A DNA stretch of 64,000 nt, taken from Lactuca virosa (lineage: Eukaryota > Streptophyta > Magnoliopsida > Asterales > Asteraceae). The stretch is from positions 223,056,760 to 223,120,759 of the forward strand of contig CAKMRJ010005745.1 of the NCBI GenBank assembly GCA_928212115.1, given 5' to 3'. A program made the translations under genes and the position numbers. Every line of letters begins with the position of its first letter. Position 1 is the stretch's first letter. Shown here piece by piece: positions 47,729-58,978 of the stretch. The notes under the pieces were generated by a model. That model was not told the DNA's origin. It made no database searches and saw nothing but the letters and a program-made list of their open reading frames with translations.

Positions 47729-48556
47729 AATAATAATTATACATTTTAATGAACAATTAAAATCTTGATTAGGGTAATCGTTCTTCGTATGTGTTACGAG
47801 CTAATGAACATTTATCGTATACACATTACGCAGACAAACATTAAGATTATATAATATTTTTAGAAAATATTAATATAAAAATGGTCGTTAAGAGATAAAA
47901 TAACATTAAAAATAAATTATTATTTAGGATAAATAAACTTAAAAAAAGTTACCGTAGTCGTGATCACGAGCGCACGGATATAAAGAACGCTTAAATCTGA
48001 CTTGTTATGAGGATGTTATGATTGATTTAAGTTTCACGTTCAAACCGGTACGACAACGTTTGTCATAAAAAATGAATTAGAATTAGAATGATTATTAGCC
48101 TTAGTGATCTAAATAAAATTCGTAGTAATCATAATCAGGAAAGCGTGCATATAAATAATGCCTAAATCTCACTTCGTGTGAGGAAATTATGATTTTGCGA
48201 AGTTTTGAGTGCGATAGAGTATAACAGTGTGCGACACAGAAATCGAAATAAAAATTGTTATGAAGAAGCTATGAAAGTTGTAATAATCTACAATATGAAA
48301 TCAACGATATAAAGAACGTCAGAAACGGAGCTCGTATGAAATAGTTATGAATTTTGCAACATTATTTTTAGTCTAAGCCTTCTTGGATGGTAGAACGAAA
48401 AATAAACTAGTGGATGAAGTCTAAACAAAAGTTGTAGTACTCACCGATAGCAACGTGTGGATATAAAAAACATCGAAAATGAAGAATGTATGCAAAAGTT
48501 ATGATTTTAAAAAAATTTAGGAATTCGGACCAACGGGCGAGCGATACGTGGTACCT
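47729..48556 (+). repeat. Continuation of the interrupted LTR
   Basis: Repeated phrases of the type ATATAAAGAACG and TATGAAATAGTTATGA also occur at 4380-4570 in the solo LTR, pointing to LTR sequence of that broad group. It ends where TGTGACATCC begins at 48557. No coding signal. Confidence 0.45.
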
Positions 48557-48696
48557 GTGACATCCTCAAATTTTTAGAACCAAAAAGAACTTTCTCTACG
48601 TTTTAAAAATCATGATACTTCATTTCTAGAAAATTCTAGTTTATAAAAATCTTTCGTGAACACGATTGCCTCGAATAAAATCCTAAGGATGTCATA

Positions 48697-48708
48697 ATAA
48701 ATAAATAA

Positions 48709-48764
<56 letters not shown>
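48697..48764. repeat. AAAT and AT microsatellite
   Basis: Four AAAT-type units followed by about 50 bp of AT dinucleotides. Confidence 0.9.
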
Positions 48765-48766
<2 letters not shown>

Positions 48767-48938
48767 TATAGCGTAAAGTTGTAATGGTCCTGAACACCAT
48801 TGCGTGATGTATCTTAATCACTCAACATCCTATTCAAGATTCCCATAGCTTAAGTCTTGATACCAATGATGCATACAAACTTAGTGGGTTACGTTGGGAA
48901 ACCTGGTGAGATACATAGGCATTTTAATCCCATAACGT

Positions 48939-48940
<2 letters not shown>

Positions 48941-49020
<80 letters not shown>
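48941..49020. repeat. AT dinucleotide microsatellite
   Basis: An almost unbroken TA/AT run of about 80 bp with one phase change near 48989. Confidence 0.9.
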
Positions 49021-49022
<2 letters not shown>

Positions 49023-51149
49023 TAATCCTGCAAAACCAACCGGTACGAGACAATGTATCTCAAACTTAGATACCTATAAACCATTCATACCCATCCCTAA
49101 CGATCCTCACAAATCCTAGTCCACCGTTATCAGGAAGATAAACCATTTTAAAGAAAGGGCTTGATTACACTGCTAGGGGATTCCTTGGCTGGTGAAATTC
49201 ATAAAGGCACTCGATTCATCAGAGTATTTAATGAATATGGTATCCAATTTCATCTATGTTTGTGGGTTATGAGCCCACACTAGCAATGGAATTCACAAGA
49301 CCATCTAGAATGACCAAGTGTTGTCACCTTACTCCGGAAGATGACTAGACATACCTTTACAGTTGCCTGATCTGTACCCACCATTTCTAGTCATCCAAAA
49401 AGGATACTATTTGTACTACGATGCATATTTCGTACCATCGACACTTGAAAGTGTTACACAAAAAAACTCTACTCTTCGTTCCTAACTTACACACGTTCCC
49501 ATAATTAAACCACCCAATATCAAACTTATTTGAACTAGGTAACCGTAATAAGTCTTATCTCATTAATGAGAAAAACTAATAGGCTTCCAATACAATCTTT
49601 GTTTAGGCAACACTATCCTAATACAATGCATATATTTAATACTGAGTATTTAGGTATTAATATGCCTTTATCTTTCTCTCTAATACTATTTCTATTATTA
49701 TTGTCATGTAATAATAGGTATATATATCTTAACACATATAGAATCATATCTAGTTCACATATCATGTTTCATCAAATACATTGCTAACACATATTTCAGG
49801 CAATAAGCATATAGCTCACATATAAACTCTCGACAAATATTTAATAATTTAATTAATACTTGTATTAAAATCATGTTCATGAAAGGGACTATGCACTTAC
49901 CCGACTTAGGTGAATTGAATGGTGATTTGGGCAGAGTTTCGCCTAAGATCTAAGCTTTTCATTTGGCGTGACCTTAGTGCGATTCAAACCGAGTCTTAGT
50001 TTAATGTTCCTATTAACTAATGATAATCTAGATTCCTAACTAATCCCAATATCTACATCAAGATCTATCGAGTAAGGAATAACTAGGTAGGATCATATCG
50101 GAGGTAGGTCCGTTTGGTATACAGAGTATAGAGTTTGGATTCCACTTTAAACACCTCACTAAATCCAGCCTAGACATTACTCTTTGTCACACCCCCGGAC
50201 CAAAACGGCGGAAACGTCGAAGGAGGGTGACTTCATTGTATAGTACCATAACAGTTGAATATAAATGAGACATAGAAAATCCAAACATTATACATTAAGA
50301 TAACGAACTTACATTGTTTTTACATCATGTATTTGTTCTCAATTTACACAAAAGAGGCATTAGTAAGTAAATTCCAAACTACAGCAAAATAATCCAGAAT
50401 CCGTGATCCATAAACTTGCTTACTTATTTCCTGAGAATACAAGCCGTTTGAAAAGTGTCAACATATCATATGTTGGTGAGTTCATAAGAACTTTTACATA
50501 AAAGTTGTGATAGTTTAGAAACCCAGAAAATCCAATATTTTCTTGTCAAAATAGTTGTAAGTCTTGTTTCCAATCAAGTATAACTACGTGTGTGTTTTAG
50601 TTATAACTTTTCGAAAATTGTATAAAATTCGTTTTTCCCTCAGAAAATCCTATATTTTCTGATATACAAAAATAGTAGTCTTAAAACCCTAAGACTTGTG
50701 CGATAAAGTTTCATTCAAGATATTCAAAATCATAATTGATTATGGACAAAAGATGTGATCCGCGTAAATTATGTAATCGTTTGTGGTCTTAAAACCCTAA
50801 GACCGGAGTGGTGTGAGTAATTAACGGGTGTTTGTGGACAATCCGCACAATGCATGTGGATGATCAACACAACGAATGTGGACAATCAATACCATGCATG
50901 GGGACGATCAACACAATGTGCTAACTGTTTGTAGTGTGTTCCCATGTAAATTTCTAAATAATATTGTTATATTCTAGTGAGTCGTTATAACCATACTAAT
51001 ATGACGGAGTGCTTGTCTAGACGTTCTTCAGGCGTCGATTTTGTTGAAAACATTTGTCACCCTAGACTGGCCTGTCTAGCGTCTGACTAGAATACTAACC
51101 GATATTTACACAAATAGTTGAAATCTGTTATTTATTTAATAAATAACAC

Positions 51150-51318
51150 TAGTTGTACTCATTGACTAGATGTTTCGTTTCGTTTCATAACCTTAGTTGT
51201 GCTCGTTGACTAGGTGTTTCGTTTCGTTTCATAACCTTAGTTGTGCTCGTTGACTAGGTGTTTCGTTTCGTTTCATAACCTTAGTTGTGCTCGTTGACTA
51301 GGTGTTTCGTTTCGTTTA
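51150..51318. repeat. 44-bp tandem repeat, about four copies
   Basis: Units containing GTGCTCGTTGACTAGGTG and TTTCGTTTCGTTTC repeat at exactly 44 bp (51187, 51231, 51275). The first copy is diverged (GTACTCATTGACTAGATG). Confidence 0.95.
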
Positions 51319-52431
51319 CTGAAATAATCCACTTTGAATCATATTTATAAAAAATGACTCAATATTGTCGATGTTAGCAAAAATGGCCCTTCTTTTATAA
51401 ATTATCAAATAAGACCCACATTTGTCAAAAAGTGTCATGAGTGATCCAAAAATACGAGAATTGTTGAAAATGACCCATTTCTTCTAAAATGCTCATTCTA
51501 GACTTATATTTAAGAAAATCTTCAAAATGGCCCTTATTTATCAAATAATTCCATTTTTGGTCCATTTTAAATCGAAATGTTCAATAATTACTCAAATTTA
51601 TCCCATATTCTAAAAATGATCCTTATACATATATTTGGCCGAAAATGGTCCAAGATATTAATATTTTCATAATTTAACATCTTCAAAATATTATGTCCAA
51701 CAACTTGTTAAAGTAAATTCTTTGAGCAAATCCTTGTGATTCTTGACATAAGGTTTTATGAATCATAGTTCATATAAACACTAGTTTTTATTTCTAATCA
51801 ACAAATAATACGTGAAATACAGTTCAAACTCTTGAGACTTAACCAAAATCTCGAGTTTTTGGACTTCTTATAAGGAGTTTCATAACCTTAACACATACAT
51901 CATAACATACAAGTATAGACAAGCAATTATACCATGATTTCACAAGACCTTTGACTTGTATCCTCCCCCAAAATAATGAAAATCAAAATAGGGGTATGAA
52001 GCTCACCTTGGGTAGAAGAAAGTGTGGTTGAAGAGATGAGATGAAAAATTTGAGCCTAGAACACTTGTAGTGTTGGATGAATTTCTTGAGGATTTTGATA
52101 CCCTAATGTTGTTAACACATGAAGTTATGTGTGATTTAGAAGAATTTCAACAATTAAATGTATGAAATATCTAGCTAGGCACAAATTACTTACAACATAT
52201 TAGAAGGGAATTGTGAAGAAATAGCTTCTGGACTTAGCTTGAATTCTTGAGGGAGTTCTTCAGAATGTGAAATGAATTTGTGAAATGAAAAAGGAAGTTT
52301 ACGCTCCTCATATGGGAATGGGAAATTGATGGGATGTTTACTTCGATTACTGCTGGGTAAAACCTTATCACTGGAAGTTAATGTATAGATTACTGAGATT
52401 TGCATTGGAAACTTACGTATTACAGCTCACA

Positions 52432-52680
52432 ATCCGTAAACACCCTTGAATTGGAAAGCGGTTCACAGTCTAAATGGGCCTTAAACTAAGGTTTACGGTC
52501 TAAAGGAGGTCTACCAAAGGTGGTTTACGGTCTAAATGGTGGTCCCTTATAGGGTTTACGGCCAATCCTTCCATCCTTGAAGTGTTCACGGCCAAAGTGG
52601 CTCCTTGGAAGTTGTTTACGGCCAACCATGGTCCATAAGAAGTAGTTCGCAGTCTTGGGTGCTTCCGAGGGAAGAGTTCA
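52432..52680. repeat. Cluster of GTTTACGG(C/T)C words in the chromovirus LTR
   Basis: At least six copies or variants (GGTTTACGGTC, GGTTTACGGTC, GGGTTTACGGCC, GTTCACGGCC, GTTTACGGCC, GTTCGCAGTC) separated by 30-50 bp. The same word is used by the unrelated SIRE-like Copia element. Confidence 0.85.
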
Positions 52681-52956
52681 TCGTCTTAATGTGTATGAAC
52701 TCCAATTTGTTGGCTTTATTGTTTATGTGCTTAATATTTTGACGTAAATCCAAGATCATATTTGCTTGTATTTCTCATGAGAGTTTAGGGTAGTATAATT
52801 CCCAAAATTTGTATTACACATATCATAATAGTAATATACTTACAATTATTATACACACGGGACTCCTTTGGCTTGGTTTTGGCCTTGAAACTTCTAGTTG
52901 TGACATCATCCCCCCATTAGAGGGAATTTCGTCTCGAAATTTTTTAAAAGCTATTC

Positions 52957-53710
52957 TTACGAACCAGCGAAAAGGTGAGGGTATTTTTGCATCATCTGAT
53001 CCTCGCGTTCCCTTGTGAATTCAGGTCCGCGCTTGGCATTCCATCTAACCTTCACAATGGGGATGTGACTTTGTTTCGTGCGCTTAACTTCTCTATCCAT
53101 AATCTCGATAGGTTGTTCAACGAATATAAGGTTCTCGTTCACTTCAATTTCGTCTAGTGGAACTGCAAGAGTTTCATACGATAGACACTTCTTTATGTTT
53201 GACACATGGAATACAGGGTGTACATTACTAAGTTCTGAGGGTAATTGTAGTTTGTAGGCTACCAGACCGATCCGGGCAAGGATTTCGAATGGTCTGATGT
53301 ATCGTGGATTTAGCTTTCCCCTCTTTCCAAACCGTATCATCCCATTCCAAGGAGATACCTTCAATAGTACCCGATCCCATACTTGGAACTCCATAGGCTT
53401 TCGCCTTTTATCAGCATAACTCTTTTGTCGGTCTCATGATGCTTGGAGTCGTGCTCTGATTTGGACTATCTTTTCTATTGTTTATCGAATAATCTCGGGT
53501 CCAGTGAGAGTGCTGTTGGGCGTTTTCCCTTTTACCAGCTGGGCGTCTCCCACCTCAATCCAGCAAAGGGATGAACTGCACTTCCGACCACACAAGGCAT
53601 CAAAGGAAGCAACTCCTATGCTCGAGTGGTAGCTGTTGTTATATGAGAATTTGATTAGAGGCAGGTGGGTATCCCAAGCTTTGCCAAAGTCTATTACACA
53701 TGCTTCTCTT
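52957..53710 (-). pseudogene. Ty3/Gypsy integrase end with chromodomain-type tail
   Basis: From 53710 leftward the minus strand encodes integrase-core sequence (WDTHLPLIKFSYNNSYHSS, GRKCSSSLCW), then a broken linker (QKSYADKRRKP) with two stops, and from 53394 a 145-codon open stretch: VWDRVLLKVSPWNG, HPVFHVSNIKKCL, then IMDREVKRTKQ and KVRWNAKRGPEFTRE. This is the Gypsy integrase C-terminal GPY/F-like module followed by the chromodomain-like tail of chromoviruses, which is thought to guide insertion to certain chromatin. The order and the W-x(n)-E-F-T-x-E motif fit the Tekay/Del group. It ends about 50 bp from the PPT. The catalytic D,D-35-E part lies upstream and is missing. Confidence 0.85.
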
Positions 53711-53714
53711 CGGG

Positions 53715-53895
53715 GTGTGGGTTTTTGTTTACCTTGATCTCGTCAAGTGGGATTTCTAGAGCTTCGGTGGTCAGACACTTATGAGTGTTGAATACGTGGA
53801 ATGTGAAATGTACGAAACTGAGTTCTTATGATAATCGAAGGCTATAGGTTACCGAACCTATCTTGGCGAGGGTCTCAAATGATTTTCTGAAGATT
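53715..53895 (-). pseudogene. Second, diverged integrase C-terminal fragment
   Basis: On the minus strand this stretch encodes SFETLAKIGSVTY, VHFTFHVFNTHKCL and EIPLDEIKVN, a second copy of the module that also appears at 53150-53310. It carries a stop and many substitutions. A Pol protein has this module once, so the fragment comes from another element copy or from an internal rearrangement. It abuts the integrase core of the other copy at about 53710. Confidence 0.75.
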
Positions 53896-54490
53896 GTGCT
53901 CCTGGCATCCTAGATGTTGTGCTCCTGGACCTTAAGCATCGACACCATTGTTACCAAGGTTGAGGTTGTGTGAGGTGCAGCTGGCCTTATACATCCTAGA
54001 ATTCCTTGGGGGTTCTCCCCTACGGACTTTCTAAACTAAAGGAATGTCAATCATTGTTTGATTCTTAGAATTGGTTGAGCGGGTCGTTGATTCAGAATAG
54101 GGGGTGTCAATCTTTGACGATGGGTTCGCTTGAATCTTAGTAGTTAGTGACCTTATGCGCAATCCGATTTCCCTTCTCTTAAGTCAGACGGGTGTCCACT
54201 GAGGTTAGAGGCTTGGTCTGATAATTTCCTTTCTTATTAGATTGTTCTCTTGATCGGACAATATTTGTTCTTGTGTTGGTGCTAAGTGGTATCATGGATT
54301 TGGTTACTGGAGTGGTTCAAAGAGTCGAGTTGATTCCATTCCTCAACTCAGTGTATGGGTGATGTTTCCGAAAGACTTCGGGAATATCTGGGGGAGGTCA
54401 TAAACCTATGGGATTCCCTTGATGTCTTCTTTTTATTGTTTCCATCTTTATTGTGGGCTAGGAAGGAGCATAATGTCTCTTACATACGTA
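53896..54490 (-). other. Decayed chromovirus pol sequence, little readable
   Basis: RT and RNase H would be expected here but no F-x-D-D or other RT motif can be read, so they are deleted. A short stretch near 54370-54470 (FLAHNKDGNNKK, then a PRYSRSL-like segment) may be the linker between protease and RT. Confidence 0.5.
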
Positions 54491-54491
54491 C

Positions 54492-54818
54492 TTATGTGCC
54501 TAAATGTTGGGGATTTGTCATTATAGGTTGAAAGAGTTTTGTAAATCGATTGGGTAAGGCGGAAGTCTCTTTGCAGTGCTCGAAGTTTGTAAGGTGAGAA
54601 TCAAGGTAGTCCGTGTCAACTGACGACGTTGGACTTCTTATTATAACAGATGTTACGTCGATTGGGAAGGAATGGTTGTTAAGAATGATAGGGTGTTCTA
54701 CGTTCATGTTCTTATCACTACCAGTTTCGTTGTTGTTGTTACTACTGCGTCTATTTTGTTCCTGCTCTTTATATGTTCTAGTAATACGAGAGCTCTGATA
54801 TAAAACAATGGGATTCAC
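54492..54818 (-). pseudogene. Decayed chromovirus protease region
   Basis: The 108-codon open stretch contains LNNHSFPIDVTSVIIRS followed by a VDTDYLDSH-like segment. In Gypsy retropepsins the equivalent reads F-P-I-D-L...V-G-M-D-W-L, just after the catalytic domain, so this is probably the protease C-terminal region with many substitutions. The N-terminal 45 residues (Asn- and Glu-rich) are not recognisable. The active-site D-S-G-A is not visible. The start is arbitrary. Confidence 0.5.
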
Positions 54819-55199
54819 AGTCTAATTTATACTAGGTTTTTCTATGATAGCTGGGTGTAACCTAACCGTATATAATAAAGATTGAAAAGACAGTTGACTG
54901 AGTGGCTCTGCCCTAATCCAAAATCAGACCAGGGACATAAAATGAGGCAGGATCACACTCTTAGTTCGTAGAATCTTAATTTTATATGACCCTAACGTTT
55001 ACACGGAACCATCCTGGTTCACCTGTAAGGATTTCTAGTTTCTCAGTGATTGACATGATTTGTTCGGATGAGGAAATAATTTTTGATTATGTTTTTAATT
55101 GACAAATCCTTTTGTGAAAATTTGATGCATAAAGTTTATCATTTGGGAACGTACCAAAAATCTCAGTAGCGTTCCTTGTTGCTTCCTCATGTCTAGTTG

Positions 55200-55855
55200 T
55201 CAAACTCCTCTAGCTCCTCTGTCATTCTTCTCTATTGGACACTCCCTCTTGAAATGTCATGTTTCACCGCATGTATGACATGCTGAGCTTACTTTAGCGT
55301 TGGGGGGTTGGAGTGATGCATTGGGCCGGGGCTCTGCAGAAACGGGCGGTGTGCCCCCTTCTTGTTACACCTATTGCAATGTAACTTCTGACAATCTCCC
55401 TTATGATAGATGCTGCACTTGTTGCATTTTGGGAGGTTTCCAACATAGGGTTTACTTGGTGTTGAGGTAGTAGGATCAGTGGGGGTGAGGGCTGCTAAAG
55501 CTCGTTGCCTTTTGGTAGGTCCTTGAGTTGAGCAGTTCCTTTCCTTTTTCCAGGACTTTCGTTTCTTATTCTTAGATTTGTGGGTTGGGATATCCTTGTA
55601 GGCAGCCATTTTTTGGTGTCCTTGGTTACTACTATGGTTGGGATTGTTGCAACTTTTCCCATTTCCGTATGGGTTGTTAGCGTTGAGTTGTGCCATGATG
55701 GCTGTCACGGCAGCTGTGACTATGGCTTGAAATGTGGCGGAGTCTATCTGTAGAATCGATGCTTCGTCGGGGTGCTGGTTATTCTCATGAGAAGACATGA
55801 TTCTGTCGCACGGTGAGAAGCGAGTTTGTAAGAAACCATGGTCATCTTTAGTCAT
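55200..55855 (-). pseudogene. Chromovirus gag C-terminal region with zinc knuckles
   Basis: From 55855 a 188-codon open stretch includes ATFQAIVTAAVTAIMAQL (the short start of a Gag), then a Lys/Arg-rich segment (KSKNKKRKSWKKE) and the Cys/His cluster CNKCSIYHKGDC and CNRCNKKG, as in plant Tekay Gag. A frameshift near 55330 moves the next knuckle, ACHTCGE and FKRECP, into another frame at 55300-55230, where the Gly of the G-H pair is a stop. The main capsid-like domain between the start and the basic region is missing, so Gag is deleted as well as frameshifted. Confidence 0.7.
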
Positions 55856-57336
55856 TTATATTTACATATAACCTTCACGTGTTGTTGTACGATTCTCTTG
55901 GTTTCAACTTATATCCCTATGATGTATTTTACGATAAAGAGTAGAAATAAGCATTCTACGAATGTTATGTTTTATCAAAATAAGGTATAGCCACCTATAC
56001 AATTAGTGGATTTAGAATATATGGGTTCTTGGAGGGCGTACCTCTCTTGGTTTACTACTACTGGTTGCGGTTTAAGACATTATAAACCTAAGACGAGTAC
56101 TGTGGTGATTCTCCTATGCCGAAATGGCGCACAAAGTTCTTGGCCATTTCACTTATGTTATGAGTGGCCTCCTCCGCTCTCTGTTCTGCTGCGGTTGCTC
56201 TAATCTCTGTTGATATCAGCTGTTCTTTCAAGGTGATCACTTCCTCCTCTAAGGAGTGTAGACGGTTCGTATGGTTCTACTTGCTGGTTCCATAAGGCTT
56301 TGGAATGGTGTTCTTGTTATTCGTGGGGGGGGGGGTCGGATTTACTTTGTTGTATATCGGGCTTTGCCTACCGTCTCCATTACTCCATGACAGAGAGTTG
56401 GAGACCGGGAGTCTAAACGAGTCACTTGTGGCCGAAATGGAGGTGATGCCTGATTTGTGAGGGTGCTGGGGATCGGAGCACGATGCATGTCAATTGTGGA
56501 TTGTTGGCTATCAGGCATGCAATTGGGTTGCCCCCTGATGGTAAAGCATTCTAAATCCGGTAGGTGTTGGTCACGAAACTTGTACTTGCATGGGCAATAT
56601 TTTATTACTAGGTATGTCTACTCCAAGAGTATTTATATTGGGTGCTTACGTATCTTGGGAGGAAGAGGTGAAGGGTTTCTTGCCCACCCTTGATAAGGTA
56701 AGACTCGCCAAGAATTTCTCCAGCGTCTTCATCTTTGTCCGATTCTTCATCAGAATCCTCCCCTTTTTTAGTAAATTTCTTGGTATTCTTCAAGATCCAT
56801 TTCTAGGTTCTCCTCAATCCATTCGTTGGTTACCGTGGTAGGGTAGTACAGGTCTTGGTAGGGTAGTAGAGGTCTTGGTGAGGAATTTCAGCTATGTTGT
56901 TTGTGTGACCATAGATACATTAGAGTTACGTAGAGGATTTAAGTGTGGGAGGTCTATAGGATCCTAAAATACTCCTATACTCCTATAGTATTTTAATTAT
57001 TTATGTTTGATTCTGGAGTTCCTTTGCTATGTACTAGACTCGCCGTTCAGCACGACTATTTCCCAACGTATGCTAGTTATACTCCAGATAAATGTAGTTG
57101 ATTAGGCTACATTGATCCAAAGTCTAATTACATATCCCGGGGCCTATCCGTAGTGTTCAACTCATCACTACTTTTATAATATACTTATTATGACACTGCT
57201 CCTAGCACGTATGCATGTAGGTATACTTTTATACTTATTGTTAGAGAAGTATATTTTTAGTCAGAGTGTTTTAGTCCCATTGTATTTATAGTTGTATATC
57301 TTGTATGGTTCGATATACTAGTTCACTATAAACAAT
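55856..57336 (-). other. Chromovirus leader region, no gene seen
   Basis: Non-coding between gag and PBS, with an 11-base G run at 56325-56335. Several short open stretches (56006-56203, 56457-56841) resemble nothing known. Some may be decayed 5' gag. Confidence 0.4.
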
Positions 57337-57348
57337 GCTCTGATACCA
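57337..57348 (-). other. Primer-binding site of the chromovirus
   Basis: The minus strand reads TGGTATCAGAGC, an exact complement of the initiator-Met tRNA 3' end. No matching LTR follows; instead a different LTR family starts in mid-sequence, so the 5' LTR has been lost. Confidence 0.8.
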
Positions 57349-57910
57349 AAGGGACCTCAAGGATCTATAAAGTTGCCAAATTTATGGAATCGATCCACTC
57401 AAACCACCATAAACATGAAGAAAAGTGTATTAAATGCTTAGATGTAGAAGGATGGCACATAAAGATAGAAGAGTGAGGACTTACAAAAGTCCAAAATGTA
57501 TGCAAGAAGGAGAAGATGAGATTTATTTGTTGGATCTAAGCACCAAGGACACCTTTTTATTTATTTATTCCAAACCACTAAAAACCACCAAAAAGCTTGA
57601 AGAGGTTAACAATGGAGGCTAGGGTTTGATCTAGGTCAAGAGGGAGTGATGGAGGCTGATGGTAAGCAAACCCTAGCCATCATATCCCTTACATATGGCT
57701 CTAAACCCGAAAAATTAGGGTTAAGTACGCTGGCCACCACCACGTCGTTGTCATGACCTTGCCACGTCGTGGTGGATACAATAAGCATGCTTCTTGTCAG
57801 CCAACTCCATATCGTGGTATTTCTCCCACCACGTCGTGGCCACCCAAAATCTACATATGAAGTGTTTTAATTGCCATAAACACCAAAATAAATATTTACC
57901 TGGTGTTACA
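57349..57910 (-). repeat. LTR fragment of the 8967-10507 family
   Basis: Aligns with 9921-10507 (AAGGGACC(T/C)CAAGGATC(T/C)AT, ATAAAGTTGCCAA) and ends GGTGTTACA at 57910. It holds CCACGTCGTGG palindromes at 57737-57840. The missing outer part was lost at the junction with the chromovirus PBS. Confidence 0.75.
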
Positions 57911-58978
57911 GAGATTACAGAAACCAACCTCTCTTATTGATCTTTTGGTTTTGTGGGTTTCAAAAAATTTCCCGATCTGTTGAGTTTATGTGTTTCGATG
58001 GCGATGTGTGGATGTGCAGGTGACGGTGGCGATGTGCATATATGCATGTGACAGAGGGAGAGAAATGGTTTCAAGAGAGGCAATGCTGTTTCCATCGTGA
58101 TAAGAGAGACGAGAGTGGGTTCCACTTGAACGTCTCTGCCTCCTCCGATAAACCGCTACACATCACCGATAAACACTAATTCGGTTGTTGAAATCAACCA
58201 TTGCTGCTTCAATTGTTTTTTCCTTCTGAAACCTATGAGAACGATTTTCAAAAGAGTAGAATGTGGGAAGAAGAGATGCAAATGCATGACAAGACAGGGA
58301 GAGTGGGTGATGTAGGTTTCTGTTGAAAAGAGATGGGGGAGGAGGAAGAACGACTTGGTTGTGGTAGTGTATGAAAGGGACGAGTTTCAGAAACTGGGTA
58401 TAGGGCAAAAAGTTCTATCTAAAGCTCAAGTGGGTCCCACATGTTAGTAAATCAATTAATTCATTTTTTTAATTAAAAAAATAAGGGCATTATAGTCACT
58501 TTCTATCGGACAAGGATTTACACCGTTACAAAATTAAAACTTGAGGACGGTCCGAGTGCAGAAAAAGGATAGGAACCTAACGTATAAATTTAAAAAACTA
58601 GAGGGACAATTTTAATAATTTGTTCTTGTTTTAATATGAAAACTTTCATCGGTTAATTTCCAAGGTTATCTTCTCATATATCAAAAGGTTGTAAAGTAGA
58701 GTTGAAAATAATTTATAGACCACAAAGTTGGATCATACAACACATAATACCATCTACCCGATAACTACCTAAAATCCAAATAATAAAATTACAAACCTAA
58801 CCCAAGTAAGAGTCCATCTTTTTGTTCAATTATAGGCCAAAATTCCAAGAATATATAAGAAAACATATATGAGGTCATAGAACGCTTTCAGACGGCATTC
58901 GTCTGTATTTTAGCCATGTGTCTTTACAAATTAGGGGCATATATTAATCCAAAACTACTGTAACTTTTCAAACTCGTG
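57911..58978. other. Upstream intergenic region of the NRAMP gene
   Basis: No gene. A segment at about 58440-58640 with AGGGCATTATAGTCAC and CTAGAGGGACAATTTT looks like one arm of an old terminal-inverted-repeat or LTR sequence, partner not found. The open stretches at 57934-58408 are low-complexity and not supported. Confidence 0.45.

Larger units (their letters stand above)
34196..47733 (-). mobile_element. Tandem non-coding LTR element: three LTRs, two interiors
   Basis: LTR1 (34201-36772), interior A (36773-38884), LTR2 (38885-41455), interior B (41456-45175) and LTR3 (45176-47728) are all minus-oriented and bounded by one duplication, AATAA, at 34196-34200 and 47729-47733. Each interior has a PPT at its left end and a PBS at its right end. 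No gag or pol domain is readable, so this is a LARD-type non-autonomous element. The PPT-proximal segment (ATTTCGTCCTCGAAATC) looks like the end of a chromovirus pol. The single target duplication means one insertion followed by internal duplication. Confidence 0.9.
48557..50184 (-). repeat. LTR remnant with microsatellites
   Basis: Begins TGTGACATCCTCAAATT and carries a version of the terminal block (GGTCCTGAACACC at 48787, AAACTTAGTGGGTTACG at 48879-48895). It runs until cut by the chromovirus LTR at 50185. No gene; the open stretch at 49566-49787 has no recognisable product. Confidence 0.5.
50185..52905 (-). repeat. 3' LTR of a Tekay-like chromovirus
   Basis: A 2721-bp TGTCACACCC...TTGTGACA LTR. 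The PPT adjoins on the right (minus strand TAATGGGGGGATGA at 52906-52919), proving minus orientation. It contains the terminal block at about 50438-50490, a GATCAACACAA-type repeat at 50826-50935, a 44-bp tandem repeat and a TTTACGG-word cluster. Confidence 0.85.
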
